From: Celeribacter indicus
GTDB lineage: Bacteria; Pseudomonadota; Alphaproteobacteria; Rhodobacterales; Rhodobacteraceae
NCBI RefSeq assembly: GCF_000819565.1
Contig: NZ_CP004393.1
Span: 3,348,001-3,412,000 of the forward strand
Direction: 5' to 3'
DNA: 64,000 bases
The position numbers and the translations under genes are program-made. How positions within the stretch are numbered: position 1 is the stretch's first letter; every line of letters starts with the position of its first letter. Under the pieces are notes generated by a model that was not told where the DNA came from, did not search any database, and saw only the letters and a list, made by a program, of their open reading frames with translations. This document shows positions 33,656 through 44,025 of the stretch, in pieces.

Positions 33656-33776
33656 CCGCGCGCGGGGGCGGGTCACGCGACTGTGTGCCCTGCCCCGCCG
33701 CATCCTGCGAACCGGGCCGCCGCGGCGGGCGTTGCTCCCCCGACAGACAGGGACCAGATACCGCGAAGGAGATCTC

Positions 33777-34535
33777 ATGACCCGCTTTGAAGGAAAGACC
33801 GTCATCGTGACCGGCGCCTCCTCCGGCATCGGCGCGGCCACCGCCCGCCGCTTCGGAGGGGAAGGCGCAAACGTGGTGCTCGTGGCGCGCACGCAGGAAA
33901 CGCTCGAGAAGGTGGCCGCCGACATCCCGCAGGCGAAGGTGGTCGTCGCGGATGTCCGCGAACAGGAGAATGCGGGCAGGATCGTCGCGGAGGCCAGGGC
34001 GGCTTTCGGCCAGATCGACGTGCTCGTGAACAACGCGGGCATCGTGGCGATGGGAGAGATCGGGGAGGTCGGCACCGACGCCTGGAGCGATGTGATGAAC
34101 ACTGACCTGAACGGCGCCTATTTCGTCACCAGGGCGGCCTGGGAGGACTTGAAGGCGTCGAAGGGAAATGTGGTGATGACGAGTTCCGTCTCCGGCACGG
34201 GCGGCGACTGGGGCATGTTCGCCTATAACGCGGCGAAAGGAGCGGTGACCAATCTGACGCGGGCGCTGGCGCTCGACGCACGGAATTCCGGTGTGCGGGT
34301 GAACGCGGTGAACCCGACCTTCACGAAGACGGCGCTGACCGAAGACATGCTCAAGGACGAGGAACTGGTCGCGAAATTCGTGGAGCGGATCCCGCTCGGC
34401 CGCCCCGGCGAACCCGAGGATATCGCCGCCGTCATCGCCTTCCTCGCCTCGGAGGACGCCGGCTTCGTCAACGGGGTGAACCTGCCGGTGGACGGCGGCC
34501 TGTCGGCCTCCAACGGGCAACCGCCGCAGAGCTGA
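33777..34535 (+). CDS. Short-chain dehydrogenase/reductase (SDR family)
   Basis: 252 residues from ATG 33777 with GAAGGAGATCTC directly upstream. The classical SDR has TGASSGIGAATARR (cofactor, ~13), NNAGIVAMGEIG (~86), and the catalytic Tyr-x3-Lys in FAYNAAKGAVTNLTRALALD (~154). The C-terminal ...VNGVNLPVDGGLSASNGQ is standard. Substrate not assignable. It is about 120 bp after the NmrA-type gene. Confidence 0.9.
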   Translation: MTRFEGKTVIVTGASSGIGAATARRFGGEGANVVLVARTQETLEKVAADIPQAKVVVADVREQENAGRIVAEARAAFGQIDVLVNNAGIVAMGEIGEVGTDAWSDVMNTDLNGAYFVTRAAWEDLKASKGNVVMTSSVSGTGGDWGMFAYNAAKGAVTNLTRALALDARNSGVRVNAVNPTFTKTALTEDMLKDEELVAKFVERIPLGRPGEPEDIAAVIAFLASEDAGFVNGVNLPVDGGLSASNGQPPQS

Positions 34536-34541
34536 GCGGGC

Positions 34542-34832
34542 TCAGTCGAAGATCCCGTCGCCCATCTGGTCGATGAAGATCTGCGCCTTGCGCAGGCTCG
34601 CCAGCCGCGCCTCGTCCTCGGAGGCGATGGTATCGGCGCGGATCATCACATGTTCACGGGTCTCGCCGTCGAAATCCTTCTCGATCCGTGCGGCGATGCG
34701 ATACCCGCTCTCGGCCTTTTGCGGCTCAGGGAAGATGCGAAAGCCCTTGCCGTACACTTCCGACTTCGCGGCGGGGCGCGGCGCATCTTCGGACCGGGAT
34801 TTGCCGCCGAAGAGTTTCGAGAAAAGGGACAT
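34542..34832 (-). CDS. HlyU-family protein
   Basis: 96 residues from MSLFSKLFGGKSRSEDAPRPAAKSEVYGKGFRIFPEP. The YKGFRIFPEPQ and EHVMIRADTIASEDEARLASLRKAQIFIDQMGD segments mark the HlyU family (PF10115-type), annotated as transcriptional activators by similarity but unrelated to the Vibrio HlyU regulator fold. Function uncertain. It is convergent with the SDR, with a 6-bp gap. Confidence 0.8.
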   Translation of the reverse strand: MSLFSKLFGGKSRSEDAPRPAAKSEVYGKGFRIFPEPQKAESGYRIAARIEKDFDGETREHVMIRADTIASEDEARLASLRKAQIFIDQMGDGIFD

Positions 34833-35054
34833 GCGGACCTCCTGTTTGGGAGGCAGTTTGGAGCGGGAGCGTCGGGAGTGCAAGCTGAGGATCGCCTGAG
34901 CGGGGGACAGCGATCAAATGGTTGAACCGTTCCCCTCATGTCCGCCCAATCCGCCGGACGAATGAGATAGGCCTCAATCCAATAAAATCGCTAGCCCCCA
35001 AAATGGTCAGGCAACGTGCGGCGGCCTGCGGTCTTGTTCCGCGCAATCGGTCAT

Positions 35055-35378
35055 TTAATCCAGCTTCTTGAGCGCCGTCTCAATTGCATCTATCGCCACA
35101 GCGCCTTCACCCTCGGGAGTGCCCGCTTCTTCAATTAATTCTCTCGCCTCCGACAAGATTTCTTTAATCTCGAAAACTGTCTTTGCTCCGACATAAGGAC
35201 CCGGAGGGGGAAGCTTGTCCTCTGGAAACGCTTGTGCATTAGGATAATCGCACTTTCCAGTCGCGACCTCTGCTACTCTCCCACCATTCACACCGAAGTA
35301 AGAAGCAATATCATGCTGCTTATCACCACGATTTAACATTCCCTTAACCATTTGGGTCTCTCGATATGTAAAAGCCAT
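35055..35378 (-). CDS. Orphan low-GC protein with HTH-like N-terminus
   Basis: 107 residues from ATG 35378, with GGAGGGGAAT upstream. The first ~40 residues (FTYRETQMVKGMLNRGDKQHDIASYFGVNGGRVAEVATG) resemble a helix-turn-helix of the kind found in phage or plasmid regulators. The remainder is acidic and helical (VFEIKEILSEARELIEEAGTPEGEGAVAIDAIETALKKLD). No family name can be given. Codon use and base composition are clearly more AT-rich than the neighbours (HlyU, rpoD), suggesting recent acquisition. Confidence 0.6.
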   Translation of the reverse strand: MAFTYRETQMVKGMLNRGDKQHDIASYFGVNGGRVAEVATGKCDYPNAQAFPEDKLPPPGPYVGAKTVFEIKEILSEARELIEEAGTPEGEGAVAIDAIETALKKLD

Positions 35379-35431
35379 ATTCCCCTCCAATAAAACAAGG
35401 GAATTATGTCTCACAAAGACCCAAAAGCGAG

Positions 35432-35460
35432 AAAAATAAAAGGCGCTCCGATGAGCGCCT
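35432..35460 (-). terminator. Rho-independent terminator of rpoD
   Basis: Perfect stem AGGCGCTC/GAGCGCCT with a 4-nt loop (CGAT), followed on minus by TTTATTTTT. It lies immediately after the rpoD stop. Confidence 0.9.
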
Positions 35461-35467
35461 TTTGTGA

Positions 35468-37468
<2,001 letters not shown>

Positions 37469-37779
37469 ACGGCACTCCCCTTCTGTCACTTGGCTCCGCC
37501 CGGCGGTCCCGTTCCGCACCCCCGCCCCGATGCCATCGGGTCGAACGGACGGGTCAGTCCCCTGCCGGACCGTCGGTCCCGCGCAGGCACCGCTGGAGCC
37601 CGTGAACCGCCCCTGCCCGAGGACGCCCCACTGAGTTAAAGCGAATCATGTCACGCGAATCGACGATTCGCCACATGGATACCCATATTTCCTTAACCAT
37701 TCCTGCACCAGAGGGCAGCGCGCGCCCCTGTCCGTCCACAGGCAACAGCTATGTCTCCGGCGCCCCGTGTCCAGCCCCG
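37469..37779. promoter_or_regulatory. dnaG-rpoD intergenic region with a 17-bp dyad and a CtrA-like site
   Basis: 311 bp, both flanking genes on minus. GCGAATCG-A-CGATTCGC (37655-37671) is a perfect 8-bp inverted repeat, and GCGAATC occurs a second time at 37640, giving a repeated-operator look. TTAACCAT lies at 37694-37701. The region presumably holds the separate rpoD promoter(s). No gene is seen. Confidence 0.45.
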
Positions 37780-39741
37780 TCAGGACCGGCTTTGCGGATC
37801 AATCCGCGACAGCAGCGCCCGGAACGCCTCCCTTTCGCTGCGCGACAATTCGAGCCCGTTCTCGGCGATATCGAACTCGGTGCGATCCTCGGCCTCGGCC
37901 TTGGTCGCGCGGTTGCGCGCCTCCGCCGCCTGCCTCAGGCGCCATGTCAGCTTTTCGTCTTCTGCCTCGAGAAGCGCCGCCACCCCCTCGTCGAGTTCCG
38001 CACCGTAGCCGCGGCGGGCCTTGAGCTTGGCAAGCTCTTCGGCCAGGCACATCTCCGCGATCTCCGGGTCGGGACGGCGCACCGGGGGCGCGATCTGCAC
38101 ATGGGGATGCGCCAACAGCCGGTCAAGAGCCTCCAGCCCGGCAATCGCGATCACGTTTTCCCGCAGCGCGGCGGCATCCTCCTCCTCGGCATGCAGCAGA
38201 AGCGCGTGGAGAAGCGTGGCATGTTCCTCGCCCTGCGGATGCAGCGCCTCGAGCTGCGTCATGAATTTCAGCCCGGCGCCGGGATTGCGCAGCAGCGTGG
38301 CGAGCACCACGGCCTCGCGCATCAGATCGGCATGGCTTTCGTCGCCCGCGACGAGGGCGGAGGCCTTCAGCCCCTCCGTGGGCACGGCCGGCCCCCTTCC
38401 GAAGCGCCCGCGCTGGGGTGTCCACGCCCGCCGCTCCGCCCGCGCCTGGCCGCCGCGCTGCGGACGGAAGAGCTCGTAGCGCATCTCCTTGAGGATCTCG
38501 CCGTAATGTCGCTTGATCGACGGATCCGCGATCGGGCGGATCGCGTCGCGCAGCGCCTTGTCGAGCGCCGCGCGCCGTTCGGGGCTGTCGAGGACCTTGC
38601 CCTCGGTCTCCCGCCGCCACAGGAGCGTGACCATGGGCACGGCGGCGGCGAGCACCTCGGCCATCGCCTCCGGCCCCTTCGCCTTGATCAGGTCGTCGGG
38701 ATCCTGCCCCTCCGGCATGATCGCGAAGCGCAGCGACTGGCCGGCCTGCAAGAGCGGCATCGCGAGGTCGATCACCCGGTAGGCCGCGCGCAGCCCCGCC
38801 GTATCGCCGTCGAGCGCGATCACCGGCTCGGGCGACATGCGCCACATGAGCTGCAACTGGCGGTCGGTGATCGCGGTGCCGAGCGGGGCGACGGTGGCCT
38901 CGAATCCGGCCTCGGCCATGGCGATCACATCCATGTAGCCCTCGGCCACCACGAGCACCTGGCCGCGCCCGCAGGCCGCCCGCGCCTCCCTGTGGTTGTA
39001 GAGCGCCGCGCCCTTGTCGAACAGCAGCCGCTCCGGCCCGTTGAGATATTTCGCCCGCGCGTTCGGGTCCATCGCCCGCCCGCCGAAGGAAATGAGCCGC
39101 CCGCGCGCATCGCGGATCGGAAAGGTGATGCGGTCGCGGAAGAAATCGTAGGGATCGCGCCCGTCGTCGGGCTTCGCAACCACCCCCGCCTCGATGGCGA
39201 GGTCGAGCGAGACGCCCTGATCCCGCAGGGCCCGGATCAGCGCATTGCCGGACGGCGCATATCCGATCTCGAAGCGCTCCCGCGTCGCCGGCCTCATCCC
39301 GCGCCGGTCGAGATAGGCGCGCGCCTCCGCACCGCCCTGCTGGTTCAGGCAGAGCCGGAAGAACCGGTTCGCCGCCTCGTTCACCTCCGCAAGCTCGCTG
39401 CGGCGGTCGGCCTGCTTCTGTGCCTGCGGGTCGCGCTCGGGCACGGGCATTCCGGCCTCGCGCGCGAGGATCTCGATCGCCTCCATGAAGCCGACGTTCT
39501 CCGTCTCGCGCACGAAGGTGATCGCGTCGCCCTTCGCATGGCAGCCGAAACAATAGTAATAGCCGTCCTTGTCGTTGACGTGGAAGGAAGCGGTCTTCTC
39601 GTGGTGGAACGGGCATGGCGCCCACATGTCGCCCTTGCCGGCATTCGACTTGCGCGCATCCCACATGACCTTTCGGCCGACCACGTCGGTCAGCGACAGG
39701 CGGTTGCGCAGCTCATCCAAGAATCCCGGCGGCAAAGACAT
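37780..39741 (-). CDS. dnaG: DNA primase DnaG
   Basis: 653 residues. The N-terminal zinc-binding domain is CPFHHEKTASFHVNDKDGYYYCFGCHAKGD (Cys-His-Cys-Cys pattern, ~42-71). The TOPRIM/RNA polymerase domain follows, with GYAPSGNALIRALRDQG, RGRLISFGGRAMD, VVAEGYMDVIAMAEAGFEATVAPLGTAIT and ALDGDTAGLRAAYR (acidic TOPRIM residues). The C-terminal helicase-interaction domain is helical. It synthesises RNA primers for replication and precedes rpoD in transcription order. A terminator-like hairpin lies 86 bp upstream of its start. Confidence 0.97.
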   Translation of the reverse strand: MSLPPGFLDELRNRLSLTDVVGRKVMWDARKSNAGKGDMWAPCPFHHEKTASFHVNDKDGYYYCFGCHAKGDAITFVRETENVGFMEAIEILAREAGMPVPERDPQAQKQADRRSELAEVNEAANRFFRLCLNQQGGAEARAYLDRRGMRPATRERFEIGYAPSGNALIRALRDQGVSLDLAIEAGVVAKPDDGRDPYDFFRDRITFPIRDARGRLISFGGRAMDPNARAKYLNGPERLLFDKGAALYNHREARAACGRGQVLVVAEGYMDVIAMAEAGFEATVAPLGTAITDRQLQLMWRMSPEPVIALDGDTAGLRAAYRVIDLAMPLLQAGQSLRFAIMPEGQDPDDLIKAKGPEAMAEVLAAAVPMVTLLWRRETEGKVLDSPERRAALDKALRDAIRPIADPSIKRHYGEILKEMRYELFRPQRGGQARAERRAWTPQRGRFGRGPAVPTEGLKASALVAGDESHADLMREAVVLATLLRNPGAGLKFMTQLEALHPQGEEHATLLHALLLHAEEEDAAALRENVIAIAGLEALDRLLAHPHVQIAPPVRRPDPEIAEMCLAEELAKLKARRGYGAELDEGVAALLEAEDEKLTWRLRQAAEARNRATKAEAEDRTEFDIAENGLELSRSEREAFRALLSRIDPQSRS

Positions 39742-39826
39742 GGGCGGGAGTATCCTCTCTCACGGCGCCAAGGTCCAGAGCATGCGCACGCCATGCCCGC
39801 CTCTCCGCGAAGGACTCACATCTGGG

Positions 39827-39852
39827 AAAAAATGCGCCGAAAATCCGGCGCA
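39827..39852 (-). terminator. Terminator-like hairpin in the dnaG leader
   Basis: On minus: stem TGCGCCG...CGGCGCA with a 6-nt loop, immediately followed by TTTTTT, i.e. a textbook intrinsic terminator. It lies 86-111 bp upstream of the dnaG start, and no minus-strand gene precedes it, so it may attenuate dnaG transcription or end a small transcript. Confidence 0.65.
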
Positions 39853-40084
39853 CTCATGGCGAAAAAAGGCAAGATCGTGGCGCGACCCCGCGCCGCCCTC
39901 TCGCGCCGGGCCGCTTCCGGCGCCAAATCTGACCATTTCGGGGCGAGACGTCATGGCGCTTTACCGGCGCCCGAGAAGCGTCCAGAATGCTCTCGGGTGG
40001 CGACTGTCATGCACGGGGAAACTCCGGCCGGGCGTCACGCAAACTGGGGTCACGGGGGCACCACTCGGAACGAGAGACGGTGTC
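39853..40084. other. Spacer between the dnaG leader hairpin and the VWA/Tad gene
   Basis: Part of the 343-bp dnaG-tadG-like divergent region. A plus-strand ATG at 39856 opens a frame without a ribosome-binding site. I see no credible gene, repeat or strong promoter. Confidence 0.5.
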
Positions 40085-41821
40085 ATGTTGGGGAATGTTA
40101 CGCGTCGCGAAGCGGCGCCTGTGGAGCCGGTCCGGCAGCAAGGCCGCGCCCGTCTGTCGCGTTACAAGCTGCTTGCCACGATGCGCGCCGCGCGCCGCGC
40201 CTACTGGCGCGACGAGGACGGGGCGCTCTTCATCTTTGGCCTCTTCGCCTTCGTGATCATTCTCATGGTCGCGGGGATGGGGGTCGACGTCATTCGCCAC
40301 GAAACCCTCCGCACCCAGCTCCAGGGCACGCTGGACCGCTCCATCCTGGTCGCCGCCAACATCCAGACACAGGCCGCGACCGACGACGATGTGAAAAACA
40401 TCGTGCTGGACTATTTCGACAAGGCCGGGTTTGGTGACTACATCTCGAAGGACGACATCGACGTGACCCGCGGCATGGCCGGACGCAGGGTGAGCGCCAC
40501 GGTCGACGGCTCGATCAACACGTTTTTCATGCGTCTCGCAGGCGTCGACGACATCGGCCTCTCCGCCGCCGGCACCGCCGAGCAATCCGTCGGCAAGATG
40601 GAAATCGCCCTTGTGCTCGACGTGTCCGGGTCAATGGATCAGAACCACCGCATCGCCAACCTGCGGGACGCCGCCGACGATTTCGCAAAGACGATTTTCA
40701 GCGCCGACGACAGGGGACAGATCGCCCTGTCCATCGTGCCCTACAGCGGACAGGTGAATGCCGGCCCGTCCATCGGGAAGATGTTCAATCGCGGCGACCC
40801 GAACGACTATTCCTATTGTCTGCAATTCGATTCGAATGACTTCAAAACCATCTCCATCCAGCCCAACACGATGCCGGGTGCGAAAACCTATCCGCAGGCT
40901 TTCACCTTCGACGCCTGGAACGACAGGTCCGAGGGCCTGGAGCTCGAATATTGCGACTCTGCGGCAGCCAACGAAATCCTGCCCTTCGTCAACTCCTACG
41001 AAGACGCAAGGAGCAAGATCCGGGGGCTTCGCGCCCTTGGCGGCACCTCGATCAACATCGGCCTGAAATGGGGCACCGCCCTGCTCGATCCGAGTTTCCG
41101 CCCGATCACCGCCTCGCTCGAAGCGAAGGGAAAGGTGTCCTCCACCCTGAAGGAGTACCCGCTGGACTTTCCCGCCGAGAACGACAGTGCCGGCACCCAG
41201 AAAATCATCGTGCTGATGACCGACGGGGAACACGACACGCATTACTTCATCAAGGACAAATACCGCCGCGGAAACACCGACGCCTTCGTCTCGCCGGAGG
41301 GCGTCACCTCGTTCAAGACGGACAATTACAAGATCACGGAAAAGGTCTGCACCAAGTCCAGATGCAGGAAAGAGTCGGATTACGAGACGAGAACCCGTTA
41401 CGAGACGAGATACTACATCCCCTCGACCGGAAAATTCCAGACGACGCCCGCCGGCGGAAACAACGCGACCCCGATGGAATGGGCCGATATCTTCGCCCGG
41501 TACACGACCCCGCGCCATGAGGACATCCGCATCCGGGCCGACAACAACGGGGAAAAGCCCAGATCAAGCTCCTACGCCAAGGTTTACGACACCTCGGCCG
41601 CCAGCACCAAGGACAGATACCTTGAAGATTTGTGCACCAGGGCCAAGGACGCGGGCATCATCATCTACAGCATCGGGTTCGAAACCACCCGCAACGCCAA
41701 GACCCTGCTGAAAAGCTGTGCCACCACCTATTCGCATTATTACGATGTCGAAGGGATCGAGATTTCCGAAGCCTTCTCCGCCATCGCCGCGGAAGTCACC
41801 GAACTGAGGCTGACGCAATGA
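40085..41821 (+). CDS. TadG-like pilus-associated protein with von Willebrand A domain
   Basis: 578 residues from ATG 40085 (the exact start is uncertain). A Tad/TadE-like N-terminal helix (residues ~45-70: EDGALFIFGLFAFVIILMVAGMGVDVIRHETLRTQLQGTLDRSILVAANI) anchors it. A VWA domain from ~175 has the MIDAS motif LVLDVSGSM and ends with TTRNAKTLLKSCATTYSHYYDVEGIEISEAFSAIAAEV. A Cys-containing insert (KVCTKSRCRKESDYETRTRYETRYY) is present. TadG proteins are linked to Flp/Tad pilus assembly. Overlaps the next TadE-like gene by 4 bp (ATGA). No tadA-C secretion genes are in the window. Confidence 0.85.
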   Translation: MLGNVTRREAAPVEPVRQQGRARLSRYKLLATMRAARRAYWRDEDGALFIFGLFAFVIILMVAGMGVDVIRHETLRTQLQGTLDRSILVAANIQTQAATDDDVKNIVLDYFDKAGFGDYISKDDIDVTRGMAGRRVSATVDGSINTFFMRLAGVDDIGLSAAGTAEQSVGKMEIALVLDVSGSMDQNHRIANLRDAADDFAKTIFSADDRGQIALSIVPYSGQVNAGPSIGKMFNRGDPNDYSYCLQFDSNDFKTISIQPNTMPGAKTYPQAFTFDAWNDRSEGLELEYCDSAAANEILPFVNSYEDARSKIRGLRALGGTSINIGLKWGTALLDPSFRPITASLEAKGKVSSTLKEYPLDFPAENDSAGTQKIIVLMTDGEHDTHYFIKDKYRRGNTDAFVSPEGVTSFKTDNYKITEKVCTKSRCRKESDYETRTRYETRYYIPSTGKFQTTPAGGNNATPMEWADIFARYTTPRHEDIRIRADNNGEKPRSSSYAKVYDTSAASTKDRYLEDLCTRAKDAGIIIYSIGFETTRNAKTLLKSCATTYSHYYDVEGIEISEAFSAIAAEVTELRLTQ

Positions 41822-42357
41822 GGCTGTGGTCCAGAGTGCGCGAAAAGGCGCGGCGGCAGGACCGCGGCGAAGAGGGAAGTGTGACGATCGAATTCGTCCT
41901 CCTCTTCCCGGTGTTCATCGCCCTGATCCTCGGCGGGGCCGAGATCGGCTATTTCACCGTCTCCGGCGCCATGCTCGACCGGGGGCTGGATCGCGCGATC
42001 CGCGATATCCGCCTCGGCAGGATGACGGTCGTGACGCTCGACACGCTCAAACCCGTCGTCTGTGGATATGCCGACTTCCTGTCCGATTGCGAAGCCAATA
42101 TCCACATCGCCCTGGAATCCGCCGACGCCTATCATTTCACGCCGCCCGCCACCTATGCGACCTGCATCGACCGCTCTGCCGAGGACCTGCCCAACACGGT
42201 CTTCAGCCCCGGCGCCCCGAACGAGCTGATGCTCGTGCGGGCCTGCCTGAACGTCGATCCGCTGTTCCCGACAACCCCGTTTGGCGCGGCATTGGCGGGC
42301 GATGCCGGGAACGGCTATTCCCTCGTCGCCACTTCCGGCTTCGTCTACGAGCCGTGA
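41818..42357 (+). CDS. TadE-family pilus-associated protein
   Basis: 179 residues. The TadE signature is EEGSVTIEFVLLFPVFIALILGGAEIGYFTVSGAMLDRGLDRAIRD (residues ~18-63): a negatively charged TadE Glu-5-like residue followed by a single hydrophobic helix, as in pseudopilins processed by TadV. The C-terminal periplasmic domain has three or four cysteines. It is coupled to the VWA gene through ATGA. Confidence 0.85.
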   Translation: MRLWSRVREKARRQDRGEEGSVTIEFVLLFPVFIALILGGAEIGYFTVSGAMLDRGLDRAIRDIRLGRMTVVTLDTLKPVVCGYADFLSDCEANIHIALESADAYHFTPPATYATCIDRSAEDLPNTVFSPGAPNELMLVRACLNVDPLFPTTPFGAALAGDAGNGYSLVATSGFVYEP

Positions 42358-42374
42358 CAGAGGACGCAAACCCC

Positions 42375-42962
42375 ATGCGACAGTCGCTCATCTCCCGCTT
42401 TCAGGCCCTGCACCGCGCCTACCGTCAGCGCACGGAGGCCACGCTCACGGTCGAAACCGTGCTGGTCCTGCCGCTCCTGGTGACCGCGATCACCATGACC
42501 TATTCCTATTTCGCGGCCTTCGAGCAGAAAGCCATCGCGAACAAGGCCGCTTACACGATTTCCGACTATCTTTCGCGCCAGACCGTCCCGATCAACGCCG
42601 ACTTCATCGACGGGCTCGAAGAGATCTATCGCTTTCTCAACAATGTCCCCGATGCAAGGCTGCGCGTCACCTCGGTCCGGCGCTCTCAGGACTGGAACAA
42701 GAACGAATATTACAAGCTGATCTGGTCCTACGCCTCCAATGGCGGCACCGTGCTGACGCAGGATACGCTCGCCTCCGTCGAGGACCGGCTGCCCACCCTC
42801 GCCCTGGGAGAGGAATTCGTCATCGTCGAAGTCTCGAGAGACTGGCAGCCGATTTTCAAGGTGGGCCTCGGCACGGTCACGTTCGGCGATTTCGTCGTCA
42901 CCAAGCCCCGCTTCGCCCCCAAGGTCGTGTTCGAATACAGCGACGGCAGGCTGTCGTCCTGA
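42375..42962 (+). CDS. TadE/TadF-like envelope protein
   Basis: 195 residues. Again a TadE-type helix: RTEATLTVETVLVLPLLVTAITMTYSYFAAFEQKAIANKAAYTISDYLSRQ (~22-72), then a periplasmic domain without cysteines (DFIDGLEEIYRFLNNVPDARLRVTSVRRSQDWNKNEYYKLIW). It starts 17 bp after the previous gene, and the three proteins probably assemble together on one periplasmic platform (inference). Confidence 0.82.
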   Translation: MRQSLISRFQALHRAYRQRTEATLTVETVLVLPLLVTAITMTYSYFAAFEQKAIANKAAYTISDYLSRQTVPINADFIDGLEEIYRFLNNVPDARLRVTSVRRSQDWNKNEYYKLIWSYASNGGTVLTQDTLASVEDRLPTLALGEEFVIVEVSRDWQPIFKVGLGTVTFGDFVVTKPRFAPKVVFEYSDGRLSS

Positions 42963-42975
42963 CCGGAGCGGCGCC

Positions 42976-43482
42976 TCAGTCGAGGCGCCCGGCCCCGGCG
43001 ACGCGCGCCGCGATCACATCCGCCATCGCCTTTGCCTGGCTTGCCGGGGTGACGCCGCCGACGCCGATCCGGCGTCCGATCCGCCACCACAGGCCCGGCG
43101 CCCAGACCCGCGGTCCCGGCGTCTTCAGCCGCAGCAGGAATCCGTTGGACGGCTTGAAGGCGAAGGTGCCGCGCTCCACCCGCGCGATGTCGTCGAGGCG
43201 GCACAGGAGCCGCCCGCTGCCCTCCTCGACAAGCGCCTCCCCGGTCAGCACGAGGCGCCGCGCCGTCGCCAGCCAGAGCGCGAGCGCGAGCCAGACCGCC
43301 CCCGCCGCAAGGACGAGCAGCATCGCGCCATAGCCCGGCCCTATTCCCTCCGGACGCAGCACCACCCAGACCAGCAGCGCACCGAGCAGGAGGAGCATCA
43401 GGCAGGCGACGACCCGCCGGGCGGGCGAGACGCTCAGGATGAGGTCGGCCGGGGCGGCCTCGGATCGGGGGGACGCGGACAT
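42976..43482 (-). CDS. Membrane protein with PH-like C-terminal domain
   Basis: 168 residues from ATG 43482 with AGGAGGCTCC upstream. Two hydrophobic helices (residues ~24-42 and ~52-70) are followed by a beta-rich segment (ARRLVLTGEALVEEGSGRLLCRLDDIARVERGTFAFKPSNGFLLRLKTPG), resembling bacterial PH-type domains such as YcxB/DUF2244. Function unknown. Convergent with the TadE-like gene. Confidence 0.72.
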   Translation of the reverse strand: MSASPRSEAAPADLILSVSPARRVVACLMLLLLGALLVWVVLRPEGIGPGYGAMLLVLAAGAVWLALALWLATARRLVLTGEALVEEGSGRLLCRLDDIARVERGTFAFKPSNGFLLRLKTPGPRVWAPGLWWRIGRRIGVGGVTPASQAKAMADVIAARVAGAGRLD

Positions 43483-43625
43483 GGAGCCTCCTGTGACGGT
43501 CCCCTCCCCTCTAGCCTGCCGCGCCGCGAAGGGAAAGCCGCGACCGGCACCGGGGCGCAAAGGCCGATTGTCCCCGCCGGTCCCTGCGGTTACTGTGCCC
43601 GACGAACCCGATCCGACGGACCCGC

Positions 43626-43946
43626 ATGACTCGCCCGCGCCTCCTCTTCGCCACGCTGCTCGCCCTCTCCCTCGCCGCTTGCGGGCCGCGACCGGATCTT
43701 TCCGGGCGGGTTGCACCGGTCGACCCGAACCTGCCCTGGCCGGAACTGCTGTCGACCGAGACCCTCGCCGCCACGCTCGACAGCACCACGGGAACGCCGG
43801 ACGCTCCGGCGCAGTCCGACAGCCTCTCGGCCCGTGCCCGCGCCCTTTCGGAGCGTGCGGCGGCGCTCGCCGCGCAGCCGTCGCTCGACACCTCCGGGCG
43901 TCCCCGCCTCGACCGCGCGGCGCGCGGGACCGAGGACGGCGGCTGA
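43626..43946 (+). CDS. Small lipoprotein
   Basis: 106 residues. The signal peptide MTRPRLLFATLLALSLAACG has a lipobox LAAC with Cys19. The mature part is short, alanine/serine/arginine rich and partly helical (SLSARARALSERAAALAAQP), a possible coiled coil. Family unknown. It precedes homoserine dehydrogenase by 79 bp. Confidence 0.7.
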   Translation: MTRPRLLFATLLALSLAACGPRPDLSGRVAPVDPNLPWPELLSTETLAATLDSTTGTPDAPAQSDSLSARARALSERAAALAAQPSLDTSGRPRLDRAARGTEDGG

Positions 43947-44025
43947 GCCCGTCGCCCCTGTTGCAGAGGCGCGCATTCGCGGCTATCAGGGCGGTCAGTT
44001 TTCAAATCCGACCCGGAGCCCCCCA

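Noticed and set aside
39856..40084. Small plus-strand gene starting MAKKGKIVARPRAAL
   Set aside because: No ribosome-binding site, no stop until deep in the next gene, and no family resemblance.
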